A stretch of DNA of 64,000 nucleotides from Avena insularis (lineage: Eukaryota; Streptophyta; Magnoliopsida; Poales; Poaceae). Positions 1 through 13,933 of the stretch are shown piece after piece. The DNA lies in NCBI GenBank assembly GCA_023614405.1, contig CM042684.1, positions 469,473,650 through 469,537,649 of the forward strand, in the 5' to 3' direction. The notes beneath the pieces were generated by a model. The model was not told where the DNA came from and searched no databases. It worked only from the letters and a program-made list of their open reading frames with translations. How positions within the stretch are numbered: the stretch's first letter is position 1; every line of letters begins with the position of its first letter. The position numbers and the translations under genes are program-made.

Positions 1-587
1 TGAGTGGGAGTTCATTTCTAATTTGGATTAGTCGAACCAAATTTGTCATAAATTAAATCAAAGTGAATTTGCATAGTTTGTTGTAGTCATTGGCATTCGT
101 TTTCTACCTTAGGCTTAGTTTTTATTTGAGATAATAGAACTATAGAATTCTGGATATTTACTTTACGAACTGGTATCGTATTGTTTTGAATGTCAATTTA
201 AAGTTCATAAGTCCTATTGCAAACTTTCAGCAAACTCTATTTACTCCATGAAGTTTAATAAGTAGTATTAAATCAAGAGTAAGAATTCCAATGTTAGTAT
301 CTAAAGTATCATGTTTGCCTCCATGATTATTGATATTCAAAAAGTTGTTTTAATATCAAGATTATATTGGAGCTGAAAATTGTTTTAGAAACCATCATGT
401 GTGAAAGATATTGTGATATCTGAAACAATGTTTTTTGGTTGCATTATGATAGACTATAATTTAGCAAAATACATGTTCTCATATTGTATGAGAATTTGTG
501 AAGGATGGAGATGTTAGGCATCCGAATCTACCAAAAAGGTTTTGGGAACTGATATTATACTCACGATTCTTCCTTATAGGCTATAGT
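1..587 (+). mobile_element. Copia element 2, internal part left of the nested insertion
   Basis: This is noncoding internal sequence of an Angela/WIS-like Copia retrotransposon in plus orientation. It begins in the leader region just downstream of the primer-binding site. The window start matches, in reverse, the segment of element 1 near 6150, and the rest follows element 1 to about 5590. The element is interrupted at 587 by element 1 and resumes at 8935. Its 5' LTR is outside the window. No ORF of note is present. Confidence 0.8.
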
Positions 588-2280
588 TGATGGGTTCGTA
601 GCATGGAAAACAAAAATTTTCTACCGCAAGAACGATTAAAACCCAGATCTAATCTAGATAAAATCCAAGATCTAATCTATTAGATATGTGCAACGAGATA
701 GATCTGTACTAACCCTCGTAGATCCTAAAGCGTTACGAGATTAGATCTCGGGGTTGATGTAGTCGATCACTTGCCGATCTCAAGATCGTGTGGACGATCC
801 TTCCGGCGCCACGTTCGCAAGGCGCTTCCATCGGTCACACGCATGAGTCGGCGCAGACCTTCCTCTCCTCGTTCCAAATGACGTGAAGGTAGTAGATCTT
901 CTCCACGGAATCCCAGCAAGACGTCGGTGTGGTGGTGGTGTTTGAGTAGAGATTCTGCAGGCTTCGCCTAAGCCGGAGCAGAGCGAAGGAGGAGGAGAGA
1001 GGCGGCGGCTAGGGTTTGTTATGGGAGAGTTCTAGGGGGTGGCGCCCCCTCCCCTCTATTTAAAGGAGGGAGGCGCCATGGGAGGGGGAGTCCTAGTAGG
1101 ACTCCCCTCCCTCCTTGGCCGGCGGATTGGGAGGGGGGAGGAATCCTCCTCCCCCACGAATCCGTGTCTTGCCCCACAAAGACTCCTTGATCCTTTCTTG
1201 GTTTTCAAGCAAACTCCAAGAAATCTTCTAGAACCTTCCAGAACATTCCGAAACCTTCTAGAATCTCCATACAAACACTTCGGAACATTTCCTAACTTAG
1301 AAAATGATCCCCAATATATGAATCTTATTCTCCGGACAATTGCGGATCTCCTCGTGATGTCCCGGATCCAATCCGAGACTCCGAACAACATTCGATCTCC
1401 AACGCACATTCCATATCTACTTAAAACAACTTCGAACCTTAAGTGTGTCACCCTACGGTTCGTGAATATGCAGACATGATGAAGACACCTCTCCGATCAA
1501 TAACCATCAGCGGGGATCTGGAGATCCATAATGGCTCCCACATATTCAACGATGACTTCGTGATCGATAGAACCATTAACATATGAAACCAATTCCCTTT
1601 GTCACGCGATATTCTACTTATCCGAGGTTTGATCGTCGGTATCTCCATACCTAGTTCTACCTCGTTACTGATAAGTACTCTTTACTCGTTCCGTGATATG
1701 TCATCCCTTGTGACCTAGTCACATGCTTGCAAGCTAACTAGATGACATTCCACCGAGAGGGCCCAGAGCATATCTATCCGTCATATGGATGGACAAATCC
1801 CAATCTTGGTCCATGCACTTCAACACATACTTTCAGAATACCCAATGACACCTTTATAACCACCCAGTTACGAAGCGGTGTTTGATGTCATCAAAGTACC
1901 CATCCGGTGATGGTGATTGACATAACCTCATGGTCGAAGGATTGGGTTACTATGCATTTGAAAGCTTATAGCAATACGAACTTAATGACTTGATCTTATG
2001 CTACGCTTACTATGGGTGTGTGTCCATCCCATCATTCTCCTAATGATATAACCTTGTTATTAATGACATCCAATGTCCATGATCAGGAAACCATGATCAT
2101 CATTTAATCAACAAGCTAGTTTAACAAGAGGCTTACTAGGGACTCTTTTATGTTTACAAAACACACAAGTATTAATGTTTCCTGTTAATACAATTATAGC
2201 ATGGGATGTAAACATTTATCATAAACATAAAGATATAATAATAACCACTTTATTATTGCCTCTTGGACATATCTCCAACA
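588..2280 (-). repeat. 3' LTR of Copia element 1
   Basis: This LTR is 1693 bp and near-identical to the copy at 7265-8929, differing by small indels and substitutions. On the minus strand it starts at 2280 and ends at 588. It contains a heat-shock-element-like array (1226-1263) and a TATA-like TTTAAATA (1057-1064). ORFs called inside it on either strand are chance products of the LTR sequence. Confidence 0.92.
1226..1263 (-). promoter_or_regulatory. Heat-shock-element-like array in LTR (element 1, 3' LTR)
   Basis: Eight trinucleotide modules alternate TTC and GAA at exact five-base spacing: TTC 1226, GAA 1231, TTC 1236, GAA 1241, TTC 1246, AAA 1251 (one mismatch), TTC 1256, GAA 1261. This is the nTTCnnGAAn pattern bound by heat-shock factor trimers. 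In the element's own direction it lies about 160-200 bp upstream of the TATA-like sequence at 1064-1057, a sensible U3 enhancer position. Function is inferred. Confidence 0.6.
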
Positions 2281-5200
2281 GTCTCCCACTTGCACTAGAG
2301 TCAATAATCTAGTTAAAACTTGTGCATTCAACACCTATGGCTTTCTGGTGTTGTATAGACACTATTGCTAGTGGTAAACATAATCTTCGGATCTGACACT
2401 TCCAGGTCCGTGTGTATTTGCATGTCCTTGCGTCTCTACGCATTTACTCATTCTCTAATGAGATGGCATTGTATAAATTTGGTCCTTTGGTGAGACCTTT
2501 AGTTCCTTGGGATTAAATCATGTTGATACAATTGTCATACAATGTATCTTCATAGTATTATCCCGCTATGAACCACACCTAGTTTGATAACAAACTACTT
2601 GACGCAAATGCCCTCATTTGCTGCTACAATAGCAGTCATATACTTAGCCTTTTGTTGTAGTATCTGTCACAATGTTTTAACTTTGGTACTCAACCAAATC
2701 CGTTATGGAACTTCCTTTCCATTACATTGTGCCACCCATAGTTTAAATTGAGATAAACTTAATTTGTGACAAAACTAGTATCAATGTAACAATTTACAAT
2801 GAACTATTTGTCATCACTATATAAATAATATATTCTTAGTTCTTCCAAAGATCATAGGAATATCCCTACTATTGTCCAATGATCATCTTATGAGTCATTC
2901 TGGTATATGCTCATAACATTTAGAGCATAGGACATATCTGGATGTGTACATCTCAAAGATTGATCAAAATATTCTTGTGATTTCACCAAGTGTCAAAACA
3001 CTTGAATCTCGTGTCAACACACTTGAATCTTGATTCAGTCCTTTCCGTGCGTCAAGAACCTTTCTTGTTGTTTCCATATTGAACTCATTCAACATCTTAT
3101 CTATGTACATTTTGCAAAACCATATTAGCGCCTCAATCTATCCATATAGACATTGATGCCTAATTCTTGGGTTATGCCTAAGTCTTTCATCGAAATGAAA
3201 TTCTTAACCTGTGTCAATAAAAGATACATCTTTTTTCTAATCAACGATATGTCTTTCACATAATGTATTAGAAATATGTCTTAGCGCTCCCACTTAATTT
3301 CTTGCAAAAATGCAAGCATCTTCATCGTCTCTAATGAAATTAAACCTTTTAACGGTTTCATCACGGTGAAGATTCCAACTCCGCGATGCTCACTTCAACC
3401 ATTGAAGCTTTGCATACTCTTTTAGCATCCTTTGAATTAACAAAACCCTTTGGATCGTGTCATGGACACATCCTAGGTAACCATTCTATTAGAAGAACTT
3501 GTTTTGTTTGCTCAACTACCATATACCAAAATATATGTAGTGGTTGCTACATTAATCCGTCATAAATATAGCTATGAAAGATCAAATCTTATCATAGTCA
3601 ATTCCTTGAACATTATCATAAACTCTTTCCGACATGTCAACTATTTCATAGATGTGAAACATCCATGTCTATTTCTTTATAGATCCATATATGACTGTAA
3701 GGTCTTGCACCTTTCCAGAGGGTCTTTCAAATTCAAAGCTTGATTTCTCGTGTATGGAATTATCACGGATTTTATGGATTCAAGCCACTTAACAAAGTTA
3801 GGGCCCATCATTGCTTCTTTGCATGTAGTTGGTTCATCATTGTCAAACAACAATGATTTAACTCTTAAATCTTGGCATTTGATTACTTACCCGACCTACT
3901 TGGTTTAATAGTAACTTAGATCTACGTGACCACAACCTTTGAGGCACGTGAGCCATGAGCATTTTTGCTGCCTCTGGGACACTTACCGATGCTGAGCAAC
4001 TCAGCACATATTAGCCAAGGTTCAACAACCTTGTCAAAGTTCTATTGTCCTCCCACTTAACTTTTCACCAAAAATTCCTTCTCAAGAAACTCGACATTCT
4101 AAGCGACAAACACTTTTGTCTTCGGTGTTATGGAGGAATACCCAATGGTTATTCGAAATAACCTACAAAGACATGCTCATCCGACTTTGGTTGTAAACAT
4201 TTTACTTATGCCTAGCATACCAAAAATTTAAGAAAGGACAACCTGGGTTTTATCCCAAACCATGACTTATATGGTGTCATTTCAACGGATCATGATGGAG
4301 CTCTTTTCAGTGTAAAAGCGGTAGTCAATAAAGCTTTAATTTTTAAAATATAATGGTAGTTTTATAAATGACACCTTTGATCTTACCATGTCAAACAAGG
4401 TTTCATTACATATCTTGAACACTCCATACTCCTATGGTGTTTTGGGAAATGCAAATCCATGGAACGATTCCTCAAATCTTAGGTGTTTTGCTAAACTTGT
4501 AACTCAAACATATTTCTTTATGATCCAATCATAAACTTTTTATTTTCTTGTTACAATGATTTTCCACTTCATCTTGAAAGTCTTTGAACATTTTCAAATG
4601 TTTCATACTTCTTCCTTATTGATTAAGTATATACATATACTAATTCAAATCTTCGGAGAAAGCATATGAAGTTGAAATCCATCGCCCACGACTACACGTA
4701 ATGGACTATATACATCAATATGTACAAATTCCAATCAGTTAGTCGTTTGTTCCTCTTTTGGCCTACGAACGGAGTTTTAATTATCTCCAGGAAAGTATCA
4801 CAAGCGTCATTTGATCAAAATCAAAGACTCCAAAAATCCATCAACATGGAGTTTCTTCATGTATCCCTTTCAATATAATTTAAACAATGATGTCACTCAT
4901 AAGTGATCTTTCAATCATTTGTCTTGCGACATTTTAGCATTAGTTTTATGGTCGTTATTTCTCCAACCAGACTTGTATATCATCCATCTATTATGGAATA
5001 CGGTAATTATTTGAACAACCTTTTGTCATCATAATACCTGATCAAAATAACAATTATTGAAACAAATCTTTGAAGGCAAGCTTTGATGTTAACGAGCAAC
5101 ACAACAACCCTTTGTTTGTTTTCGATGAACATCATTACATATTCTCTTGCTAGTTACTTAGGCCATTGCAATTCATGAATTGTGTTGTCCTGTATGACAC

Positions 5201-7250
5201 TTCATACCAACCAATTCGGTATCCAATACCGCAGAACCACATTGTTTAACAACCAAGGAATACAGCCATAACATGTATCTTCTATATACCTAAGTTGGAC
5301 ATCTCCAATTTTTTCTTTTCTGCCAAATATTTTATAGATTCTCTTTCAACAATTCCTTTTTTTAAAAGAATCTATCAACATCAATAGTGGTGTCATTCAC
5401 ATGACACATAGTACAAAGTGTGTATAGTCAAATACTAATACCTTTGGACTTGCACTTTGAAGTGGATCACCTTCATCAAATGTTTGGCATTCTTTCAAAA
5501 TTCCATTCTTTAGTAATCTTTTAGTGTAGTAAACATTTTACTTACATCTTCTATTCATCCTTATCATGACAATTTTCATGATCAAGCTGCTATAGCTTAT
5601 AAAGGTGAATTGCGAGTATAATGTTTCTTTTCCAAAACCATTTGGAGGATTAGGACGATCATGCCTCCAACCTTCACAAATTCTCATCAAATATGAGGTA
5701 TATACTATCATGTTGTAACCAACACATTGTTTTAGATATCGCAATACCTTTCACATATGATGGTTTCTGAAACATTGCTTTCAGCTCTTAGATAAACTTG
5801 ATATTAAAAACAATCTTTTGAGTATCAAGAATCATGGAGGCAAACATGATACATTAGATACTAACACTAGAATTGTTACTCTTGATTTAATACTGTTTAT
5901 TAAACTTCACAAAGTAAACGGAGTTTGCTGAAAGTTTGCAATATGACTTTTAAACTTTAGATTGACACTCAAAACAATACGATACCAGTTCGTAAAGCAA
6001 ATATCCAGAATTATAGTTCTACTATCTCAACTATAACTAAGCGTAAGGTGGTGAACGGATGCCAATAACTACAACAAACTATGCAAATTCACTTTGATTG
6101 TGTTTATGATAAATTGAGTTTGACTAATCCAAATTACAAATGAACTCCCACTCAAAACAACATCCCTCGAGTTGTTTTAGTGATTACACGATCCAAATCC
6201 ACTACACCAAGTCTGATCATCACGTGAGATGATGTAGCTTTAAAGGCGAACAATCAACATGTTCATCATATCATCCATATGACTCATGCTTTCCCTTTCG
6301 GTATTCTGTGTTCCAAGACCATCTCTGTACATGCTAGGCTCGTCAAGGTTAACCTTAGTTTCCGCATGTGCAAATCTGGCTTGCACCCGTTGTATGCACA
6401 CGTAGAATCTATCACACCCGATCATCACGAGATGCTTCGAAACGACGAGTCTTAGCAACGGTGCCAACTAAGGACGAACACTTTATTACTTGATATTTAG
6501 TGAGAGGGATCATCTTATAATGCTACCGTCACGATCTAAGCAATACAAGATGCATAAAGGATTAACATCACAGGCAATTCATAATTAGTGTGATATGATA
6601 TGGCCCTTTCTTCTTATGCCTTTGATCTCCATCTCCAAAGCACGGACATGATCTCCATCATCACCAGCATTGCGTCAAGGTCAGTGGCGCCGCTTCATGG
6701 TTGTCCATCATCACTAGCAACTATTACAACTACTTGGAATAAAGCTATTACAAGATGTATAGACACGCAGGTCTTAACCGAATTAAAGACAACCATTAGG
6801 CTCCTGCCGGTTGCCATATTACAACAAGGATCATTGCATACATCAAATATAATCACAATCACATGATGGCCATATCACATCACAAAACCCCTGCAAAAAC
6901 AAGTTAGACGCCTCTAATTTACTTTGCATGTTTTACGTGGTTTGGGGCTTTCGAATAAGAACGGATCTTACCTACGAAACTGAACCACAACGTTGATACA
7001 AGTGCTATCAAGTGCAAAGTGTAGATTGGATCTATACTATGATGGGAGAGACAGACACCATAAAGCCACTTGTGCAATACGAAGTTACGTCAATTGTGGA
7101 GCAAGTCTCATGCGATGACATGTAAGGTTAGCCGAGCCGCTTCATCCCACCATACCGCAAGATGCAAAGTACACAAAGCAAAGACGACGAGCACCAACGC
7201 CCACAAAACCATTGTGTTCTACTCGTGCAACAGATCTACGCATAGACACG

Positions 7251-7263
7251 GCTCTGATACCAC
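7251..7263 (-). other. Primer-binding site of Copia element 1
   Basis: On the minus strand this reads TGGTATCAGAGCC, the complement of the 3' end of initiator tRNA-Met used by plant Copia elements. It lies one base inside the 5' LTR, whose last base is 7265. It is not a tRNA gene. Confidence 0.9.
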
Positions 7264-7264
7264 T

Positions 7265-8929
7265 GATGGGTTCGTATCATGGAAAACAAAAAAATTTCTA
7301 CCACAAGAACGAACAAAACCCAGATCTAATCTAGATAAAAGCCAAGATCTAATCTATTAGATATGTGCAATGAGATAGATCTGTACTAACCCTCGTAGAT
7401 CCGAAAGCGTTACGAGATTAGATCTCTAGGTTGATGTAGTCGATCACTTGCCGATCTCAAGATCGTGTGGACGATCCTTCCGGTGCCCACGCCAGCCGGT
7501 TCCACGGTCACATGCATGGAGTCGAAGGCACCTTCCTCTCCTTGTTCCAAATGAAATGGAGGTAGTAGATCTTCTCCACGGAATCCCAAAGACGACGGTG
7601 TGGTGGTGGTGGTGGAGTAGAGATTCTCAGGCTTCGCCAAGCCGGAGCAGAGCGAAGGAGGAGGAGAGAGGCGGCTAGGGTTTGTTATGGGAGAGCTCTA
7701 GGGGTGGCGCCGCCTCTATTTAAGGAGGGAGGCGCCATGGGAGGGAGTCCTAGTAGGACTCCTCCTCCTGGCCGGATTGGGAGGGGGGGAGGAATCCTCC
7801 TCCCCCACGAATCCATGTCTTGCCCCACAAAGACTCCTTGATCCTTTCTTTGTTTTCAAGCAAACTCCAAGAAATCTTCTAGAACCTTCCAGAACATTTC
7901 GAAACCTTCTAGAATCTCCATACAAACACTTCGGAACATTTCCTAACTTAGAAAATGATCCCCAATATATGAATCTTATTCTCCGGACAATTCCGGATCT
8001 CCTCGTGATGTCCCGGATCCAATCCGAGACTCCGAACAACATTCGGTCTCCAAAGCACATTCCATATCTACTTAAAACAACTTCGAACCTTAAGTGTGTC
8101 ACCCTACGGTTCGTGAATATGCAGACATGATGAAGACACCTCTCCGATCAATAACCATCAGCGGGATCTGGAGATCCATAATGGCTCCCACATATTCAAC
8201 GATGACTTCGTGATCGATAAAACCATTAACATACGAAACCAATTCCCTTTGTCACGCGATATTCTACTTATCCGAGGTTTGATCGTCGGTATCTCCATAC
8301 CTAGTTCTACCTCGTTATTGATAAGTACTCTTTACTCGTTCCGTGATATGTCATCCCTTGTGACCTAGTCACATGCTTGCAAGCTAACTAGATGACATTC
8401 CACCGAGAGGGCCCAGAGCATATCTATCCGTCATATGGATGGACAAATCCCAATCTTGGTCCATGCGCTTCAACACATACTTTCAGAATACCCAATGACA
8501 CCTTTATAACCACCCGATTCTAAGCGGTGTTTGATGTCATCAAAGTACCCATCCGGTGATGGTGATTAACATAACCTCATGGTCGAAGGATTGGGTTACT
8601 ATGCATTTGAAAGCTTATAGCAATACGAACTTAATGACTTGATCTTATGCTACGCTTACTATGGGTGTGTGTCCATCACATCATTCTCCTAATGATATAA
8701 CCTTGTTATTAATGACATCCAATGTCCATGATCAGGAAACCATGATCATCATTTAATCAACAAGCTAGTTTAACAAGAGGCTTACTAGGGACTCTTTTAT
8801 GTTTACAAAACACACAAGTATTAATGTTTCCTATTAATATAATTATAGCATGGGATGTAAACATTTATCATAAACATAAAGATATAATAATAACCACTTT
8901 ATTATTGCCTCTTGGGCATATCTCCAACA
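7265..8929 (-). repeat. 5' LTR of Copia element 1
   Basis: This 1665 bp LTR matches 588-2280 closely. It carries the same TATA-like sequence near 7717-7724 and the heat-shock-element-like array at 7877-7914. The right flank ATAGT completes the target duplication. Confidence 0.92.
7877..7914 (-). promoter_or_regulatory. Heat-shock-element-like array in LTR (element 1, 5' LTR)
   Basis: The arrangement is the same as at 1226-1263, with modules at 7877, 7882, 7887, 7892, 7897 (TTT, a second mismatch), 7902 (AAA), 7907 and 7912. As the 5' LTR copy it would drive genomic RNA of element 1. Confidence 0.55.
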
Positions 8930-8934
8930 ATAGT

Positions 8935-11900
8935 AGCTTGATCATGAAAGTTGTCATGATAAGGATGAATAGAAGATGTAAGTAAAATGTTTACTACACT
9001 AATAGATTACTAAAGAATGGATTTTTGAAAGAACACCAAACATTTGATGATGGTGATCCACTTCAAAGTGCAAGTCCAAAGGTATTAGTATTTGACTATA
9101 TACGCTTTGTACCATGTGTCATGTTGATGACACCACTATTGATGTTGATAGATTCTTTTAAAAGAAAAGGAATTGTTGAAAGAGAATCTATAAAATATTT
9201 GGCAGAAAATAAAAGGTTGGAGATGTCCAACTTAGGTATATAGAAGATATACATGTTATGGCTATATTCCTTGCTTGTTAAACAATGTGGTTCTTAGGTA
9301 TTGGATACCGGTATTGGATACCGAATTGGTTGGTATGAAGTGTCATACAGGACAACGCAATTCATGAACTACAATGGCCTAAGTAACTACCAAGAGAATG
9401 AGTGATGATGTTCATCGAAAACAAATAAAGTGTTATTGTGTTTTTCATTGTCATCAAACCAAGCCTTCAAGATTTGTTTAAATAATTGTTATTTTGTTCC
9501 AGATACGAGAACAATGGTTGTTCAAATAAATTACCGTATTCCATAAAGGATGGATGAACTTTTACAAGTCTAGTGGGAGAAATCACATCCATAAACATTA
9601 TTGCTAAAATGTCGCAAGACAAATGATTAAAAGATAACTTATGAAGTGACATCGCTGTTTTAAATTATATTGGAATAAAACATGAAAAAACTCCATGTTG
9701 ATGGATTTTTGGAGTCTTTTGATTTTGATCAATTGACGCATGTGAGACTTTCCTCGAGATAATTGAAACTCCGTCCATAGGCCAGAGAGGAACGAATGAC
9801 TAGCTTATTGGAAATTGTGCATGCTGATGTGCATAGTCCATTATGTGTAACCATATGCGATGGATCTTTTTGCTTCATATGCTTTCTTCAAGAATTTGAG
9901 TGAATATATCTGTATATTTGCTTAATAAGGAAGAAGTATGAAACATTTGAAAGTTGTTCAAAGACTTTCAAGATGAAGTGAAAAATCATTGTAACAAGAA
10001 AATAAAGAGTTTATGATTCGATCATCAAGGAAGATATTTGAGTTACATGTTTAGCAAAAACACCTAAGACTTGAGGAATTGTTCCATGATTTGTGTTCCC
10101 CGATAAACCATAGGAGTATGGCATATTCGAGAGATGAAATCAAACCATGTTTGACATGGTAAGATCAAGGGTGTCATTTATAAAACTGCCATTATGTTTT
10201 AAGGATTGAAGCTTTAGAGACTACCGCTTTTAATCGAAAAGAGCACCATCGTGATCCATTGAAATGACACCATATGAGTTATGGTTTGGGATAAAACCCG
10301 AATTGTCTTTTCTTAAATTTTGGTATGCTATGCATAAGTAAAATGTTTACAACCAAAGTCGGATAAGCACGTCTTTGTAGGTTATCCCAAATAATTTGTT
10401 GGGAATTTCTCCATAACACCAAGGACAAAAGAGTTTGTCGCTTGGAACGTTAAGTTTCTTGAGAAGGAACTTTTCGTGAAAAGTTAAGTGGGAGGACAAT
10501 AGAACTTTGATAAGGTTGTTGAACCTTAGCTATATGTGCTATGTAGCGGTAGGAAAAGTGTCCCGGTGGCGGCCACAATGCTCATGGCTCTCGTGATTAC
10601 AAAAGGTGTGATCTCGGAGATTAGAGTTCCTATAGAACCGTGTGGGTCGGTAAGAATCAAATAGTAAGATTTGATAAGCAAGTCGTTATTGTTTTGACAA
10701 TGATGAACCGACTACATGCAAAGAAGCGATGATGGGCCCTGACTCCATAAAATGACTAGAAGTCATAAAATCCATGATAGTATCCATACACGAGAAATCA
10801 AGTTTCTGAACTTGGAAGACCCTCCGAAAAGGCGTGAAGCCTATCGGTCGTGTTTGGATCTTAAAGAAATAAGACATGGATGTTTAACATCTATGAAATA
10901 GTCGACATGTCGGAAAGAAGTTTACGACAATGTTCAAGGAGTTGACTATGACAAGATTTGATCTTTCATAGCGATATATAGTCTTGACGGATTAATGTAG
11001 CAACCACTACATATAATTTGGTATATGGTAGTTGAATAAACAAAACAAGGTTCTTCTAATAGAACGGTAACCTAGGACATGTACATGACATGGTCCGAAG
11101 GGTTTTGTTAATTCAAAGGGTGCTAAAAGGGCATGTAAACTTCAATAGTTGAAGTAAGCATAGCGGAGTTGGAATATTCACCATGATGAAACTGTTAAAA
11201 GAGTTTAAATTCATCGGAGATGATGAAGATGCTTGCATTTGCAAGAAATTAAGTGGGAGCGCTGAGACATATTTCTAATACATTATGTAGAGGACATATT
11301 GTTGATTGAAAATTATGTATCTTGAATTGACACAAGTTAAGGATTTCACTAAAATAAGATTTCGATGAAAGACTTGGGCAAACCCAGAATATTAGGCATC
11401 AATATCTATATGGATAGATTAAGGCGCTAATATGGTTGTGCCAGACATACATATATAAGATATTGAAAGGGTTCAATATGAGATATTGAAAGGGTTCAAT
11501 ATGGAAACAACAAGAAAGGTTCTTGCTGCATGGAAAGGATTGTATCAAGATTATACCATGATATGTATATATCCAGAATGTCCTATGTTCTAAATGTTAT
11601 GAGCATATACCAGAATGATTCATAAGATGATCATTGGACAATAGTAAAGATATTCTTATGAGCTTTGGAAGAACTAAGAATATATCATGTATAAGTGATA
11701 AATAGTTAAAGGTAGTTCATTGTAAAGTGTTACATTGATACTAGTTTTGTCACAAGATACAAATTAAATTTATCTCAATTTAGACTATGGGTGGCACAAT
11801 ATAATGGAAAGGATGTTCCATGATGCATTTGGATGAGTTCCAAAGTTGAGATATTGTGACGGATACTACAACAAAAGGCTAAGTATATGACTGCTATAGT

Positions 11901-13933
11901 AGCAGCATAGGAGGGCATTTGTGTTAAGTACTTTGTTATCAAACTAGATGTGGTTCAAAGTGGGCTAATACTATGAAGATATATTGTGTGACAATAATAT
12001 CAATATATTTTAACCCGAACAAACTAAAGGTCTCACCAGAGGACCAAATTTATACAATGCCACCTCATTTGAGAATGAGTGATGCGTAGAGACACAAAGA
12101 CATGCAAATACACACGGACCTGAAACTGTCAGATCCGGAGATTATGTTAACCACTAGCAATTGCATATATGCAACACCAGAAAGCCATAGGTGTTCAATA
12201 CGCAAAGTTTTTCAAACTATATTATTGACTCTTGTGCAAGTGGGAGACTGAAGGGAATATGCCCGAGAGGAAATAATAAAGTGGTTATTATCTTATTCCA
12301 TGTTTATGATAAATGTTTATTTTACATGCTAGAATTGTATTGATCGGAAACATCAATACATGTGTGTTTAATAAACAAAAAGGGTTCCTAGTTATGCCTC
12401 TCTTATAGACTAGCTTGTTGATTAACAATATGATCAAGGTTTCCTGATCATGGACATTGGATGTTGTTAATAACAAGGTCACACCATTGGTGGAATGATG
12501 TGATGAACATTCATCCGAAGTATAGCATTACGATCAAAGTCATTATGTTTTATATTTCTATAACATCATACGAAGTAATCTTTATCCTTAGACCATGAGA
12601 TCATGTTAATTGCTAACACCGGAAGAGTATCTTGATAACATCAAACGTCACACACCGTAATGTGGGTGACTATAAAGATGGGTTCGATTACTGAAGGTGT
12701 TATGTTGAGGCTCATGGATCAAGAGTGGAATTTGTCAATCCCGATGACAGATAGATATACTCTAGGCCCTCTCGGTGATATCACATTGAAATAGCTTGCA
12801 AGCAAGTGATGTGATCACTAGAATGTTATATCACAGGAACGAGAAAAGAGTGCATGTCGGTAACGAGATCAAACTAGGTATGGAGATACTGATGATCGAA
12901 TCTCAGACATGTAATATATCGCGGGACAAAGGGATTTAGTTACTAGCGTTAAAGGTTCTCACGATCACAGAAGTCATCGTTGAATGTGTAGGAGTCGGTA
13001 TGGATCTCCAGGTCCCGCTGCTGATTATTGATCGGAGAGGGGTCTCGATCATGTCTGAATTATTCGCGAACCATAGGGTGACACACTTAAGGGATATGGA
13101 CACCATTTGGAGCAAATATGTTTCAGATAAAGATTTAAGAAAGCGCTGGAATTATTTCAATAGACACCGAAACTGTTTCGGGTGAAATTGCTGAAATTGG
13201 TTCTGCATGTAATATTGAAATGTTGCAGGGGGTTTTATATGAATGTTTGTTAATTAAAGTAATTAACAAAATTCTGAATAAAAAATAATAAAAGAGTTTT
13301 ATTAAATGAGAGAGCATTAAATTTGGAGAAATTTAATGCATTTAAAGTGGAGACTTTAAAAGAGAATATGAAGGGGCATTTTAATGTGGAGGGGTTACCA
13401 CCACATGAATGGAGGAGGTGAAGGGTCACCCCCTCCATGCGCCGGCCATGAAGGAGGGGCAGCCCCCCTCCTCACTTCTCACTCACACCTCCTTGTAAAG
13501 GATCTCTCTTCCCTTCTAGTATTATTTCCCTATGGTCTCGGATTAGCGAGATACATGTTCCCGGTGGCTTTATCTGGAAAGGAGTTGCTGCTTCCGCTGC
13601 TTTGCTGGAGCGAGGGACGAAGGTTGTCGGGGTACCGGACGTGTGTGCGATCACGGATGCACCGCTGCTTTGCGGTGCTGGACTTGGTGCTGCTGGAGAT
13701 GGATCTGATGGACGTGCTGGAGCCGGACCTGCTGGACTTCCTCACGATCTTGATATCGGCAAGTGTACGACTACATTAACCACGAGTTCCTACTCGTTAA
13801 TAAAGCTTGTTGTCTACGAGGGTAAGTTCTCGTTGGATGTATGTCCACCCGTTGCTTTGTACCTAGTAGATAGATCTTGGCGTGTAGTTCACACCGTAGG
13901 AATTTTTTTGTTTTCTATGCTGCGGACCCAACA
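8935..13933 (+). mobile_element. Copia element 2, remainder of interior plus 3' LTR
   Basis: This continues the interior of the Copia element interrupted at 587. Sequence from 8935 matches, in reverse, element 1 from ~5585 down to its purine-rich tract, so both belong to one lineage. The purine-rich tract (AAGTGGGAGAC) ends at 12248 and the LTR follows. No intact gag or pol frame remains, and several of the same broken spots as in element 1 are visible. Because the 5' LTR lies off-window, the target duplication cannot be checked. Confidence 0.88.
12249..13933 (+). repeat. 3' LTR of Copia element 2
   Basis: This 1685 bp LTR starts TGAAGGGAATATGCC after the purine-rich tract and ends GGACCCAACA. 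Its ends resemble the LTRs of elements 1 and 3, but the middle is diverged and lacks the heat-shock-element-like array. The 60-147 codon ORFs in 13000-14045 fall in this LTR or run out of it and are not credible genes. Confidence 0.85.

Larger units (their letters stand above)
588..8929 (-). mobile_element. Copia element 1 (Angela/WIS/BARE-like), complete, nested in element 2
   Basis: This is a full-length LTR retrotransposon read on the minus strand. It has two ~1.67-1.69 kb LTRs that start TGTTGGAGATATG and end CCCATCA, a tRNA-Met-type primer site at 7251-7263, and a purine-rich tract (AAGTGGGAGAC) next to the 3' LTR. The five-base target duplication ATAGT at 583-587 and 8930-8934 is perfect. 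The ~5 kb interior keeps only scattered, frame-broken similarity to Copia pol (compare 2390-2470 with the RNase H region of element 3). No ORF there exceeds about 100 codons, so it would need proteins from other elements to move. Confidence 0.92.

Noticed and set aside
1039..1648. ORFs on both strands of the Copia LTRs (also 7410-8130, 37523-37762)
   Set aside because: The same ORFs recur in every LTR copy and overlap in opposite strands; they follow LTR promoter sequence, not a protein family.
7251..7263. tRNA-like word GGCTCTGATACCA (also 43229-43241)
   Set aside because: These are retrotransposon primer-binding sites; no cloverleaf surrounds them.
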